Below are positions 21,614 through 28,025 of a stretch of 32,664 nucleotides of DNA, in pieces. Where the stretch lies: the IMG/VR virus record IMGVR_UViG_3300025380_000004, positions 1 through 32,664 of that record; one strand, written 5' to 3'. The translations under genes and the position numbers were made by a program. How positions within the stretch are numbered: the first letter of the stretch is position 1; every line of letters begins with the position of its first letter. The notes below the pieces were generated by a model that was given only the letters and a program-made list of their open reading frames with translations, did no database searches and was not told the DNA's origin. The stretch is from a virus.

Positions 21614-21643
21614 TTCTAGAAAAAGTAGTATGTTTTTCTAGAA
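21614..21643 (+). promoter_or_regulatory. Perfect 11-bp hairpin before a cassette gene
   Basis: TTCTAGAAAAA / TTTTTCTAGAA with an eight-base loop, ending about two bases before AAGGAG of the gene at 21657. It may affect translation initiation, or protect the RNA. Confidence 0.6.
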
Positions 21644-21656
21644 AAAAGGAGAAGAA

Positions 21657-21824
21657 ATGAAAACAGAGTTTGTTAAAAAAGTGAAGTTTTATTGTGATAA
21701 ATTTAGCATTGATTATCCAGACTTTACAGATTATGAATCTATTAAAAAAGTAGCAGATAAAATAAATAACAAACACAATGATGAACAATGTAAAAAAGAA
21801 ATGGCAAGAATTTATGGTAAATAA
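21657..21824 (+). CDS. Cassette gene, 55 residues, unknown
   Basis: Starts behind AAAGGAGAAGAA. Begins MKTEFVKKVKFYCDKFSID and ends EMARIYGK; helical and basic. One-gene cassette. Unknown. Confidence 0.6.
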   Translation: MKTEFVKKVKFYCDKFSIDYPDFTDYESIKKVADKINNKHNDEQCKKEMARIYGK

Positions 21825-21831
21825 TAGCGAA

Positions 21832-21867
21832 TAACGGCTGTATGCGGTGCATGGCATATAGCCGTTA
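21832..21867 (+). repeat. attC-like site 9 (perfect short hairpin)
   Basis: ATAACGGCT-g-TATGC / GCATA-t-AGCCGTTAT, a stem almost without bulges. The TAAC/GTTA boxes are kept but the unpaired spacer is not, so it could equally be a simple RNA hairpin. Confidence 0.45.
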
Positions 21868-21919
21868 TATTTCGTGTTTGTCAGAATGAAATGATAAAAA
21901 TAAAACAAAGGAGAAAAAG

Positions 21920-22114
21920 ATGAAGGCTTTACAAGGAATGTTGACTGGGTGGAGTATTTATAACATAATAATACTTTTAATATGCATAGCCAATATAATA
22001 ATACAAATCAGGATAGGAATCATTGAAGAAAACTGGAACATTTCTGCAATATGTGGGTGGACTGGTGCTACAATAGCTTATATACAATTGATTTGGTTCA
22101 CTAATTTTTTATAA
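21920..22114 (+). CDS. Cassette gene, small two-span membrane protein
   Basis: 64 residues behind AAAGGAGAAAAAG. Two hydrophobic stretches: SIYNIIILLICIANIIIQI (about 12-30) and a C-terminal ATIAYIQLIWF. A small integral membrane protein carried on its own cassette; role unknown. Confidence 0.65.
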   Translation: MKALQGMLTGWSIYNIIILLICIANIIIQIRIGIIEENWNISAICGWTGATIAYIQLIWFTNFL

Positions 22115-22124
22115 ATATGCGACA

Positions 22125-22173
22125 TAACTGCCAGTATGCTATGCAAGTGAAGCGTGGCATAGATAGGCTGTTA
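22125..22173 (+). repeat. attC-like site 10, near-twin of site 6
   Basis: Same sequence as 17726-17774 except for one base in the tip (A for G). TAAC-t-GCC, bulged AG and G, CTATGC / GCATAG, GGC-t-GTTA. Near-identity between non-adjacent sites 4.4 kb apart fits a family of copies. Confidence 0.6.
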
Positions 22174-22210
22174 TGCAAAGATAAATCAAAATTACTAGGA
22201 GGTAATTAAA

Positions 22211-22675
22211 ATGGCAAGACCAGGAACAGCAACATGGACATCAATATTAAATTATTGGTTGTTGGATAAAGATGGCAATCTGGATAAAGGGCATACGCTT
22301 ATGAATCCTGATGCGACTGACCCTAAGAAGAAATTGTATTGGGAAAACAAGGCAGCTGCTGAACAGGGACTAAAAGATTTGCAACTTGATTGTGAGTTTG
22401 AGTATGTAGTATTCGGACAATTCTATAATACCGTATTCAAAATGAAACCATCAGCACAAACCAGAATCAAGTATGAAATTACAGAGATAGACCCTGATGC
22501 AGAAGATAAAATCATCAAAGAAGAAAAATCTGAATCTATTATTAAGAATACATCTGATAACGTTATTAAAGAAAATTTGGAAAACATTATTGCTAAGGAC
22601 ATTGAAGAAGAAGTAATAGAAGAAGAAAATGAAAAACATGGTAGTGGAACACTTCCTACATTGGGCAATGACTAA
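22211..22675 (+). CDS. Hypothetical acidic-tailed protein, 154 residues
   Basis: Starts behind CTAGGAGGTAATTAAA. The first 90 residues (MARPGTATWTSILNYWLLD; YVVFGQFYNTVFKMK) look like a folded domain; the last 60 are strongly acidic (EEVIEEENE), perhaps a tail that contacts a DNA-binding partner. The terminator at 22684 follows. I do not recognise it. Confidence 0.7.
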   Translation: MARPGTATWTSILNYWLLDKDGNLDKGHTLMNPDATDPKKKLYWENKAAAEQGLKDLQLDCEFEYVVFGQFYNTVFKMKPSAQTRIKYEITEIDPDAEDKIIKEEKSESIIKNTSDNVIKENLENIIAKDIEEEVIEEENEKHGSGTLPTLGND

Positions 22676-22683
22676 TTAATTAA

Positions 22684-22719
22684 GTGGCAGAAATTATTTA
22701 GTTTCTGCCACACATTTTT
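22684..22719 (+). terminator. Rho-independent terminator
   Basis: Ten-base-pair stem GTGGCAGAAA / TTTCTGCCAC with an eight-base loop, then ACATTTTT. It separates the cassette region from the next operon. Confidence 0.92.
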
Positions 22720-22735
22720 ACAAATGGAGGAAAAG

Positions 22736-23179
22736 TTGGCAAGAACACAAGAGCAAATAATCGGTGGTGCGATGATACATCATTGTATTGCCATACAAAA
22801 AGGTGAAGATTCAGTAGACCATTTAAAGCGTTTAAAGGCAAGGATAATTGAGCTTGACTTTCTTATATTAGGATCAACTGCAGAAGATAAGAAGAAGCAT
22901 ATGACTGTTCGTGAAGCAGTTGAAATTGTATATGAGAAATTGCCATTCGGAGAATTTTCTGGAACTGTATTATCTGAGAAAGTTAGATTTCTTACAGGGA
23001 GATCTCATATGCATAATGATAGTGCATTGCGTAAACTTAGAAGTATGCGCTCAGAAGGTATAATCAATTGCCCAAACATAGGCTCACCTAAGTTGTCTAT
23101 CTATGAAAAATTACATGTATATAATTGTAATATTGTAACGATAGATGTAGCTGATTCAACATCTCATCGAATTGCTTAA
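22736..23179 (+). CDS. Winged-helix-like protein, unknown role
   Basis: 147 residues. I place the start at the TTG (22736), because GGAGGAAAAG directly precedes it and the ATG at 22724 lies within that site; the protein then begins MARTQEQIIGGAMIHH. The middle (TVREAVEIVYEKLPFGEFSG; SALRKLRSMRSEGIINC) reads as a helix-turn-helix with a wing. It opens the recombination operon and may regulate it. Confidence 0.6.
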   Translation: MARTQEQIIGGAMIHHCIAIQKGEDSVDHLKRLKARIIELDFLILGSTAEDKKKHMTVREAVEIVYEKLPFGEFSGTVLSEKVRFLTGRSHMHNDSALRKLRSMRSEGIINCPNIGSPKLSIYEKLHVYNCNIVTIDVADSTSHRIA

Positions 23180-23190
23180 TTGGAGGTGTA

Positions 23191-23616
23191 ATGAGTAATG
23201 AAAAAAAGAAAGGATGTTATTCCATTGACGATCAAAAAATAGCACATCAAAAACTAATTGATTTTTTTGGAACAGATAACGGTGGGTTTGTAATAATCTA
23301 CAATGGAGATAAACAGGAAATATTCGATACTTTTAATAATATTCATAAGGATTGTTTGGAAAATGTTTTTAAGAAGATAATTAACGAAGCAGATAATTCC
23401 AATCTTTTTATGAATGAAATTGAAAAAGTACTTTCTACTATAAAGAAACGCAGAAAACAATTAAGTATTTTCAATAAAAGAAATAAAATATCTAAAGATG
23501 AACTTAATAAAATGACTGATAATCAAAAACAATTATGGAGACGTAATCTATTCATTGATGGATGTATATTTAATGCTGATCCAGAAGACTATATAAATGA
23601 ATTGGAGGTAGAATGA
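23191..23616 (+). CDS. Hypothetical protein with internal QLSIF motif
   Basis: 141 residues behind TTGGAGGTGTA. Helical, lysine-rich. RRKQLSIFNKRNK (about 88-100) contains QLSIF, close to the pentapeptide clamp motif QLSLF, in a basic loop. Whether it binds the sliding clamp cannot be decided from sequence. Overlaps the next start by four bases. Confidence 0.65.
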   Translation: MSNEKKKGCYSIDDQKIAHQKLIDFFGTDNGGFVIIYNGDKQEIFDTFNNIHKDCLENVFKKIINEADNSNLFMNEIEKVLSTIKKRRKQLSIFNKRNKISKDELNKMTDNQKQLWRRNLFIDGCIFNADPEDYINELEVE

Positions 23617-23936
23617 AAAGAAAACTGAATGAACTATTTGGTAAAGGTAAAAAGACTTACAATAAAGTACGTAAAACTTTCCCAAAACCAGATGACTTAA
23701 TTAAAGGAGATGTTATAAAACTATTACACATAACAAGGTTTTGTAATATAGATGGAGACTGTTCTTTAATTAGAAAGCTTTTAGTAGATGAGATTGTTAC
23801 ATATCGTGGCAGAGCTAAAAACAAATTATGGAGTAATAATAATATTTGGATTAAGCTTGAAACTGCTGATGGAATATTGGGTATAGTAAGTCCAGTAATG
23901 ATGATAAATAACTTTGAATATGAGGAGGAAGAATAG
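23613..23936 (+). CDS. Hypothetical protein, 107 residues
   Basis: Starts in the end of the previous gene behind TTGGAGGTAG. Basic N-terminus (KRKLNELFGKGKKTYNK) and an acidic end (YEEEE). The middle (GDVIKLLHITRFC; LETADGILGIVSP) looks like a beta-barrel fold such as an OB or SH3 type. Directly before the ATPase gene; they may act together. Confidence 0.6.
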   Translation: MKRKLNELFGKGKKTYNKVRKTFPKPDDLIKGDVIKLLHITRFCNIDGDCSLIRKLLVDEIVTYRGRAKNKLWSNNNIWIKLETADGILGIVSPVMMINNFEYEEEE

Positions 23937-25250
23937 ATGGAATATAAAGCAGCAGAATTAACACTAGTAAATTTCAAAGGTTCAACAAAGCTAAAGATTA
24001 AATTCAATGGCAATGTAACTTTTTTAATAGGAGTGAATGGATCTGGAAAAACAATGATTGGTACGGCATTCCAATATTTGTTTGAGGGTAAAACATTCTT
24101 TAATAACAAATACCGTAGAAGAATGATTACTGATGGGGAAGATAAACTCAAGGTTATTGGTGAGTTTACAAATGAAGAAACTGGTAAATCATTTAAAATT
24201 ACAAGGACTTTAACCTCGAATGATAGTCCTAATCTTAAAGTTGAGTGTGATGATAATGACTCTCTTGACATGAAAGAGATTCTCTCTATGATTAATATGC
24301 TTTATCTTAGACCGTTTGAGATAGTTAAAATGACACCGCAAGAACAGGCAAAACTTGTTGGAGTTGATACAACGGATTATGATAAGAAGATTAAAGAAAA
24401 GAAATCTAATTTAACCGTGCCACGATCTGATTTAAAAAGAGTAAAAGAGCAACTAAAAGCATTCTTGCATATACCAGAAAAGGTAGTTGCTGTAAATCTT
24501 AAAGATCTTTACGAGGAACGTGAAAATATTAAGCTGTTTAATGAAGAGCAACTTAATAGGAATAGTGAAATTACATCACAAACATTCAGAGTACAAGAGC
24601 AAGAACGTAAAATTAAAAAACTCGAAGAAGAATTACAGTTTGAAAAAAATGCTCTTGCAACAAAGAATGGAATTCTTGAATCATTAGTTAAACCAGAGCC
24701 TACACAATCTCTTGATAATGTTAATTCAAGAATAGATAGTGCTGATAATACAAACCTTAATGCTAGAACATTTGATAAATATGTTAGCCTTAAATCAGAA
24801 CTTGCAATTGAAGAAACTACATTTGCTACTAAAGAGCAAGAAGTTAAAGATGCTGAACAGAACAAGATTGATTACATTAAATCAACTAAGGTAGATTCTA
24901 GTGTTACATTCGATGAAAACGGAGGATTAAGGTTAACAGCATTTGGTCACACCGAAGCATATCTAAACGAAGCATTCTTTTCAACAGGGCAGATACTTAA
25001 ACTTTCAATCCAATTCTGTCTAATCAAAATGCTTAAAGATCGTGCTAATAATCTTCCAACAATACCTGTAATATTTGTAGATAATGCAGAGGGATTAGAT
25101 AAGAAAAACCTAGAGTATATTGATAAGATTAGTAAAGAGTACAACATTCAATTTATACTTGGCTATCAAGATGATAAGCCACAAGATGGGAAAAATTGTA
25201 TAATGCTCAGTGAACAATCAATTACAAAAATAACAAAGGAGGGAAAGTGA
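23937..25250 (+). CDS. SMC/Rad50/RecF-like ATPase
   Basis: 437 residues. The N-terminus (LVNFKGSTKLKIKFNGN, Walker A GVNGSGKT at 32-39) and the C-terminal Walker B region (VIFVDNAEGLD, about 377-387) frame a coiled-coil (about 175-290). This is the Rad50/SbcC/RecF head layout, shortened as usual in phages. The second acidic residue of Walker B is displaced (DNAE instead of DE). It likely works with the nuclease at 25645 in DNA end processing or repair. Its stop overlaps the next start (GTGA). Confidence 0.85.
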   Translation: MEYKAAELTLVNFKGSTKLKIKFNGNVTFLIGVNGSGKTMIGTAFQYLFEGKTFFNNKYRRRMITDGEDKLKVIGEFTNEETGKSFKITRTLTSNDSPNLKVECDDNDSLDMKEILSMINMLYLRPFEIVKMTPQEQAKLVGVDTTDYDKKIKEKKSNLTVPRSDLKRVKEQLKAFLHIPEKVVAVNLKDLYEERENIKLFNEEQLNRNSEITSQTFRVQEQERKIKKLEEELQFEKNALATKNGILESLVKPEPTQSLDNVNSRIDSADNTNLNARTFDKYVSLKSELAIEETTFATKEQEVKDAEQNKIDYIKSTKVDSSVTFDENGGLRLTAFGHTEAYLNEAFFSTGQILKLSIQFCLIKMLKDRANNLPTIPVIFVDNAEGLDKKNLEYIDKISKEYNIQFILGYQDDKPQDGKNCIMLSEQSITKITKEGK

Positions 25251-25645
25251 TTAATTTGGTTAAGCAGTACAACCTAACAAGCATTCAAAAACATCTTATT
25301 AACTGCGTGAAGAAAGAGGACAAACGTAAACGCATTATGGCACAATTAAAAGCCATTATGAAAAAGGAAGACATCTATCTTGGACATGATGGAGTAAAAG
25401 AAGTACGAGTTGTTATAGGTAGACATCTTGCGTATTCCAGATGTTGCCCGACAGATATCTTTGATGTAAGTCGTGGAGTTGCTATGTGTATTTGTGAAAT
25501 TCTTAATGAGAAAACTGAAAAAAGAATTAAGATCAGTAATGTATATACTAATTTATCCCAAATGCCATATTTTAGTAAATTCCCATCATCAGTATCGGGA
25601 GATTTTATCCTTAATAAAAAATATAATAAGTATCAGGAGGAATAA
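25247..25645 (+). CDS. Hypothetical protein between ATPase and nuclease
   Basis: 132 residues starting at a GTG that overlaps the ATPase stop, with GGAGGGAAA upstream. Basic N-terminal half (KKEDKRKRIMAQLKAIMKK) and a C-terminal half with RCCPTDIFDV and CICEIL. Its position suggests a DNA-recombination role but no motif supports this. Confidence 0.6.
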   Translation: MINLVKQYNLTSIQKHLINCVKKEDKRKRIMAQLKAIMKKEDIYLGHDGVKEVRVVIGRHLAYSRCCPTDIFDVSRGVAMCICEILNEKTEKRIKISNVYTNLSQMPYFSKFPSSVSGDFILNKKYNKYQEE

Positions 25646-26565
25646 TGGCAGATAAAAAAGTAGAAAGAGGCGGATTTTATGTTGTATTCAATGCAGAAAC
25701 AGGACCAGATATTGCCACAGCACGAATTGCAGATGCGGCAGACCCAAAGAAAGTACCTTTCGTTCCAGCATTGAAAACTTTCGAGCAATACTATGCGGAG
25801 CTAAAAGAGAAAGAGTACGTAAAAATTGCCAAGTTCAAGGGCGAAGATACACAGGAAAGAAAGAAAGCAGAGTTCAAAGCATTAGATCATAAAACTGGAT
25901 ATCAAACATTACTTGATGATTATAACAAGAAACTCCAAATGCTTGCAGTTCATCCACCATTTGCGTATATTAAAATTGCCACGATGGTTATAAACTCTGA
26001 TGATAAACGTGAAGTTAAAATTTGGAAGAACGAAAATAATGATCCAGTTATTGAAGCTAAAATTATTAGGGAAGTCGTTGAGATTTTATATTCAACTAAT
26101 CATGGTAATGATAGCTTTAATTCTCATGCAACAGTTACGTTTAATGGAAAGAGGTTTGATATTCCATTACTTTCTGAACGTGGACAGATTCGTGGCGTTA
26201 GAAATATCCCATACGATTTCCTTGAACGATTAATGAGTAGAGGAAGTAGGGAAAATCATCACGATATGATTGAGAATAGACCTTACCAAAATACTGTTGT
26301 TAATAAACTATCTCTTACACGGAACTTAGCAATTAGATTTGGAATTGATTGTGCCAAGGTGCAAATTGATTATGCAAAATGTTCAATCGAAGAGTTAAAA
26401 TATTACTCTCTTGATCAAGTATTAAAGCTGGAATATTGGTATCGCTTCCACCATGGATTAGAAATACCAACAGTAAAGGAATTCTTAGCTACATTACCAA
26501 ATCAAAATAAAGCTGAACCAAAAGAAATTCCAAATATTGAACCAAGAAAGTTACCAGAACTATAA
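25645..26565 (+). CDS. DEDD-type 3'-5' exonuclease with altered motif I
   Basis: 306 residues behind CAGGAGGAATA. Motif II (TFNGKRFDIPLL, about 165-176) and motif III (YYSLDQVL, about 252-259) are those of DnaQ-like or PolB-type exonucleases. Motif I reads FNAETG (about 15-20): the first catalytic Asp is Asn, while the Glu remains. The family uses four acidic residues for two metal ions, so this change may lower or alter activity. The RecF-like ATPase neighbour suggests a nuclease-ATPase pair. N-terminal sequence between motifs I and II is long, an insertion typical of phage members. Confidence 0.75.
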   Translation: MADKKVERGGFYVVFNAETGPDIATARIADAADPKKVPFVPALKTFEQYYAELKEKEYVKIAKFKGEDTQERKKAEFKALDHKTGYQTLLDDYNKKLQMLAVHPPFAYIKIATMVINSDDKREVKIWKNENNDPVIEAKIIREVVEILYSTNHGNDSFNSHATVTFNGKRFDIPLLSERGQIRGVRNIPYDFLERLMSRGSRENHHDMIENRPYQNTVVNKLSLTRNLAIRFGIDCAKVQIDYAKCSIEELKYYSLDQVLKLEYWYRFHHGLEIPTVKEFLATLPNQNKAEPKEIPNIEPRKLPEL

Positions 26566-26573
26566 TGATTATA

Positions 26574-26646
26574 TTCTCATGATACGAGAAAATACATAGG
26601 TCGGGTGGAAGGAACGAAAGTGACCGATAGAAAGCTCGACCTTATT
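26574..26646 (+). promoter_or_regulatory. Two hairpins ahead of the ASCH gene
   Basis: TTCTC / GAGAA (26574-26590) and AGGTCG / CGACCT (26598-26642), the latter with an inner GGT/ACC helix and followed by TATTT. The second could end transcription from the nuclease gene or act as a structured leader; it lies 13 bases before the ribosome-binding site at 26652. Confidence 0.45.
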
Positions 26647-26659
26647 TAACGGAGGAAGT

Positions 26660-26959
26660 ATGAAAAAAACATTACATTTAATTGTTCATAAGAGATGGTT
26701 TGATTTAATTAAATCAGGAGAAAAAACAGAAGAGTATCGTGAGATTACTAAATATTGGAGAAAAAGATTATGTGATAAAGAAAATAAAATGAAACACTTT
26801 GATACTATTACATTTTCCAATGGATATTCTAAGAATAGACCGCAATTTGAAATAGAGTTATTGGGTGCTTATGCAGGAGAAGGTTCTGAAAGTTGGGGAG
26901 CTATACTTGGTAAAACCTATTATGTATTTGAATTAGGTAAAATTATAAAGGAGAAATGA
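26660..26959 (+). CDS. ASCH-domain protein
   Basis: 99 residues behind ACGGAGGAAGT. HLIVHKRWFDLIKSGEKTEEYRE at 6-28 and TITFSNGYSK; FEIELLGA are the ASCH fold signature (PUA-like). ASCH proteins bind RNA or act on modified nucleosides; in phages they are small and of unknown target. Ends in TGA overlapping the next start. Confidence 0.75.
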   Translation: MKKTLHLIVHKRWFDLIKSGEKTEEYREITKYWRKRLCDKENKMKHFDTITFSNGYSKNRPQFEIELLGAYAGEGSESWGAILGKTYYVFELGKIIKEK

Positions 26960-27465
26960 TGCAGATTTTTGAACATGATAATAGAAAGTATTTATCTATC
27001 AGGGGACATCACTTCCATATACTAAATGGCTTTGGTAGTGGAGATTTTATACAATGCACTACAATGTCATCAAGTGGCATAATTAAAGATTATCTCCCTC
27101 AAGGATATGAGTTATCCAAGAGCAGGTATAACGGACAGATGATATTTACTATCTATAAGAAGAACTTATTTAATTATAAATCTAAATCTAAATCATTGGG
27201 TACTTTATTATTCATAGCATTATCAGAAGATGGTGCGAAGTATTTATTCTATAGATGGCTACTAAATGAGCAAATTGGCATGGATGATACACCTGAAAAT
27301 ATTGCAATAGTTAAAGAAGTTTTTGCAGATGAGCGTAGACAACTTGAACGATTTGTAGATACAGTTAAAAATCAAAACATGAAAGCTGTTTCTATAAATA
27401 TGAATGATTATGGTATAACATATGCAATTAAAACTATTATTAAAAAAATTGGGATGATTGCATAA
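26956..27465 (+). CDS. Hypothetical protein, 169 residues
   Basis: Starts at 26956 or 26959 (ATGATG) behind AAAGGAGAA. Begins MMQIFEHDNRKYLSIRG, with a helical second half (FADERRQLERFVD). The stop TAA is part of GCATAA of the hairpin at 27460. Unknown. Confidence 0.65.
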   Translation: MMQIFEHDNRKYLSIRGHHFHILNGFGSGDFIQCTTMSSSGIIKDYLPQGYELSKSRYNGQMIFTIYKKNLFNYKSKSKSLGTLLFIALSEDGAKYLFYRWLLNEQIGMDDTPENIAIVKEVFADERRQLERFVDTVKNQNMKAVSINMNDYGITYAIKTIIKKIGMIA

Positions 27466-27542
27466 TCTGAAAGGTATACGGCGTGATCGGAACGATCAAA
27501 GCTAAACACCTAATAAACCTAACGCTGACACCTATGTTATGC
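27460..27542 (+). repeat. attC-like site 11 (twin of site 1)
   Basis: GCATAA (27460-27465, including the upstream stop) pairs with TTATGC of GTTATGC (27536-27542). The 5' arm differs from site 1 while the 3' part is identical, as expected if cassettes exchange at the R' end. 83 nt. Confidence 0.55.
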
Positions 27543-27573
27543 GTTGTAAAAAGTCCTGAATGGGCGAGGAGAA
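27484..27573 (+). repeat. 90-bp perfect direct repeat, copy 2
   Basis: Identical to 11740-11829. It includes GATCG-GAA-CGATC, GTTATGCG and GCGAGGAG, the ribosome-binding site of the gene at 27577. Confidence 0.95.
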
Positions 27574-27576
27574 CAA

Positions 27577-27927
27577 ATGAGAGTAATCTACAGGAATCAT
27601 CCAGATGAAGAAAAGTTTGAACAACTAATCAGAAAAACCTATGGAGATGGTCGTCTCATCGATCATATAGAGTTAACGAATTGTGAAATATACAATATTG
27701 GATCACATAAGTTTAGGAGACGTAAAATTTCTAATGGGATTTATTCTACTGTATATCAAGGAATCCCAATAAAGATTGTTGGAGAACATGCTAATAATAA
27801 ATGTAAAGAAATTGAACAATTAATGATATTGTCTAACAGAATTGTGCAGGATCATAAAGATAAAAAATCTTTAGATTATTCAAGGTCACTAAACAGAATA
27901 ATCAAAAGTTTGAGGAACATATTCTAA
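27577..27927 (+). CDS. Cassette gene, 116 residues, unknown
   Basis: Starts six bases after AGGAG of the repeat. MRVIYRNHPDEEKFEQLIR and YQGIPIKIVGEHANN look like a compact alpha/beta fold. Unrelated to the protein at 11837 though both share 5' and 3' flanks. It is followed by AAGCTCATTTA...GGCTTTTATT and the hairpin at 27953. Confidence 0.65.
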   Translation: MRVIYRNHPDEEKFEQLIRKTYGDGRLIDHIELTNCEIYNIGSHKFRRRKISNGIYSTVYQGIPIKIVGEHANNKCKEIEQLMILSNRIVQDHKDKKSLDYSRSLNRIIKSLRNIF

Positions 27928-27952
27928 GCTCATTTAGGGCTTTTATTACACA

Positions 27953-27993
27953 TAACTGCTGGTATGCCATAATATTTCGTGGATTAGCTGTTA
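27953..27993 (+). repeat. attC-like site 12
   Basis: TAAC-t-GCT / AGC-t-GTTA outer part, inner CCA / TGG with uneven bulges (GGTAT against ATT). Related to the site at 12111 (both begin CATAACTGC). GTTATACG ends it, followed by the start region of the helicase gene. Confidence 0.5.
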
Positions 27994-28025
27994 TACGAAT
28001 ATAACTAAATAAAGAGAGGATACAA

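Noticed and set aside
23657-24271. Minus-strand frame of 204 codons
   Set aside because: It lies opposite the intact ATPase and its neighbour and has the composition of an antisense frame.
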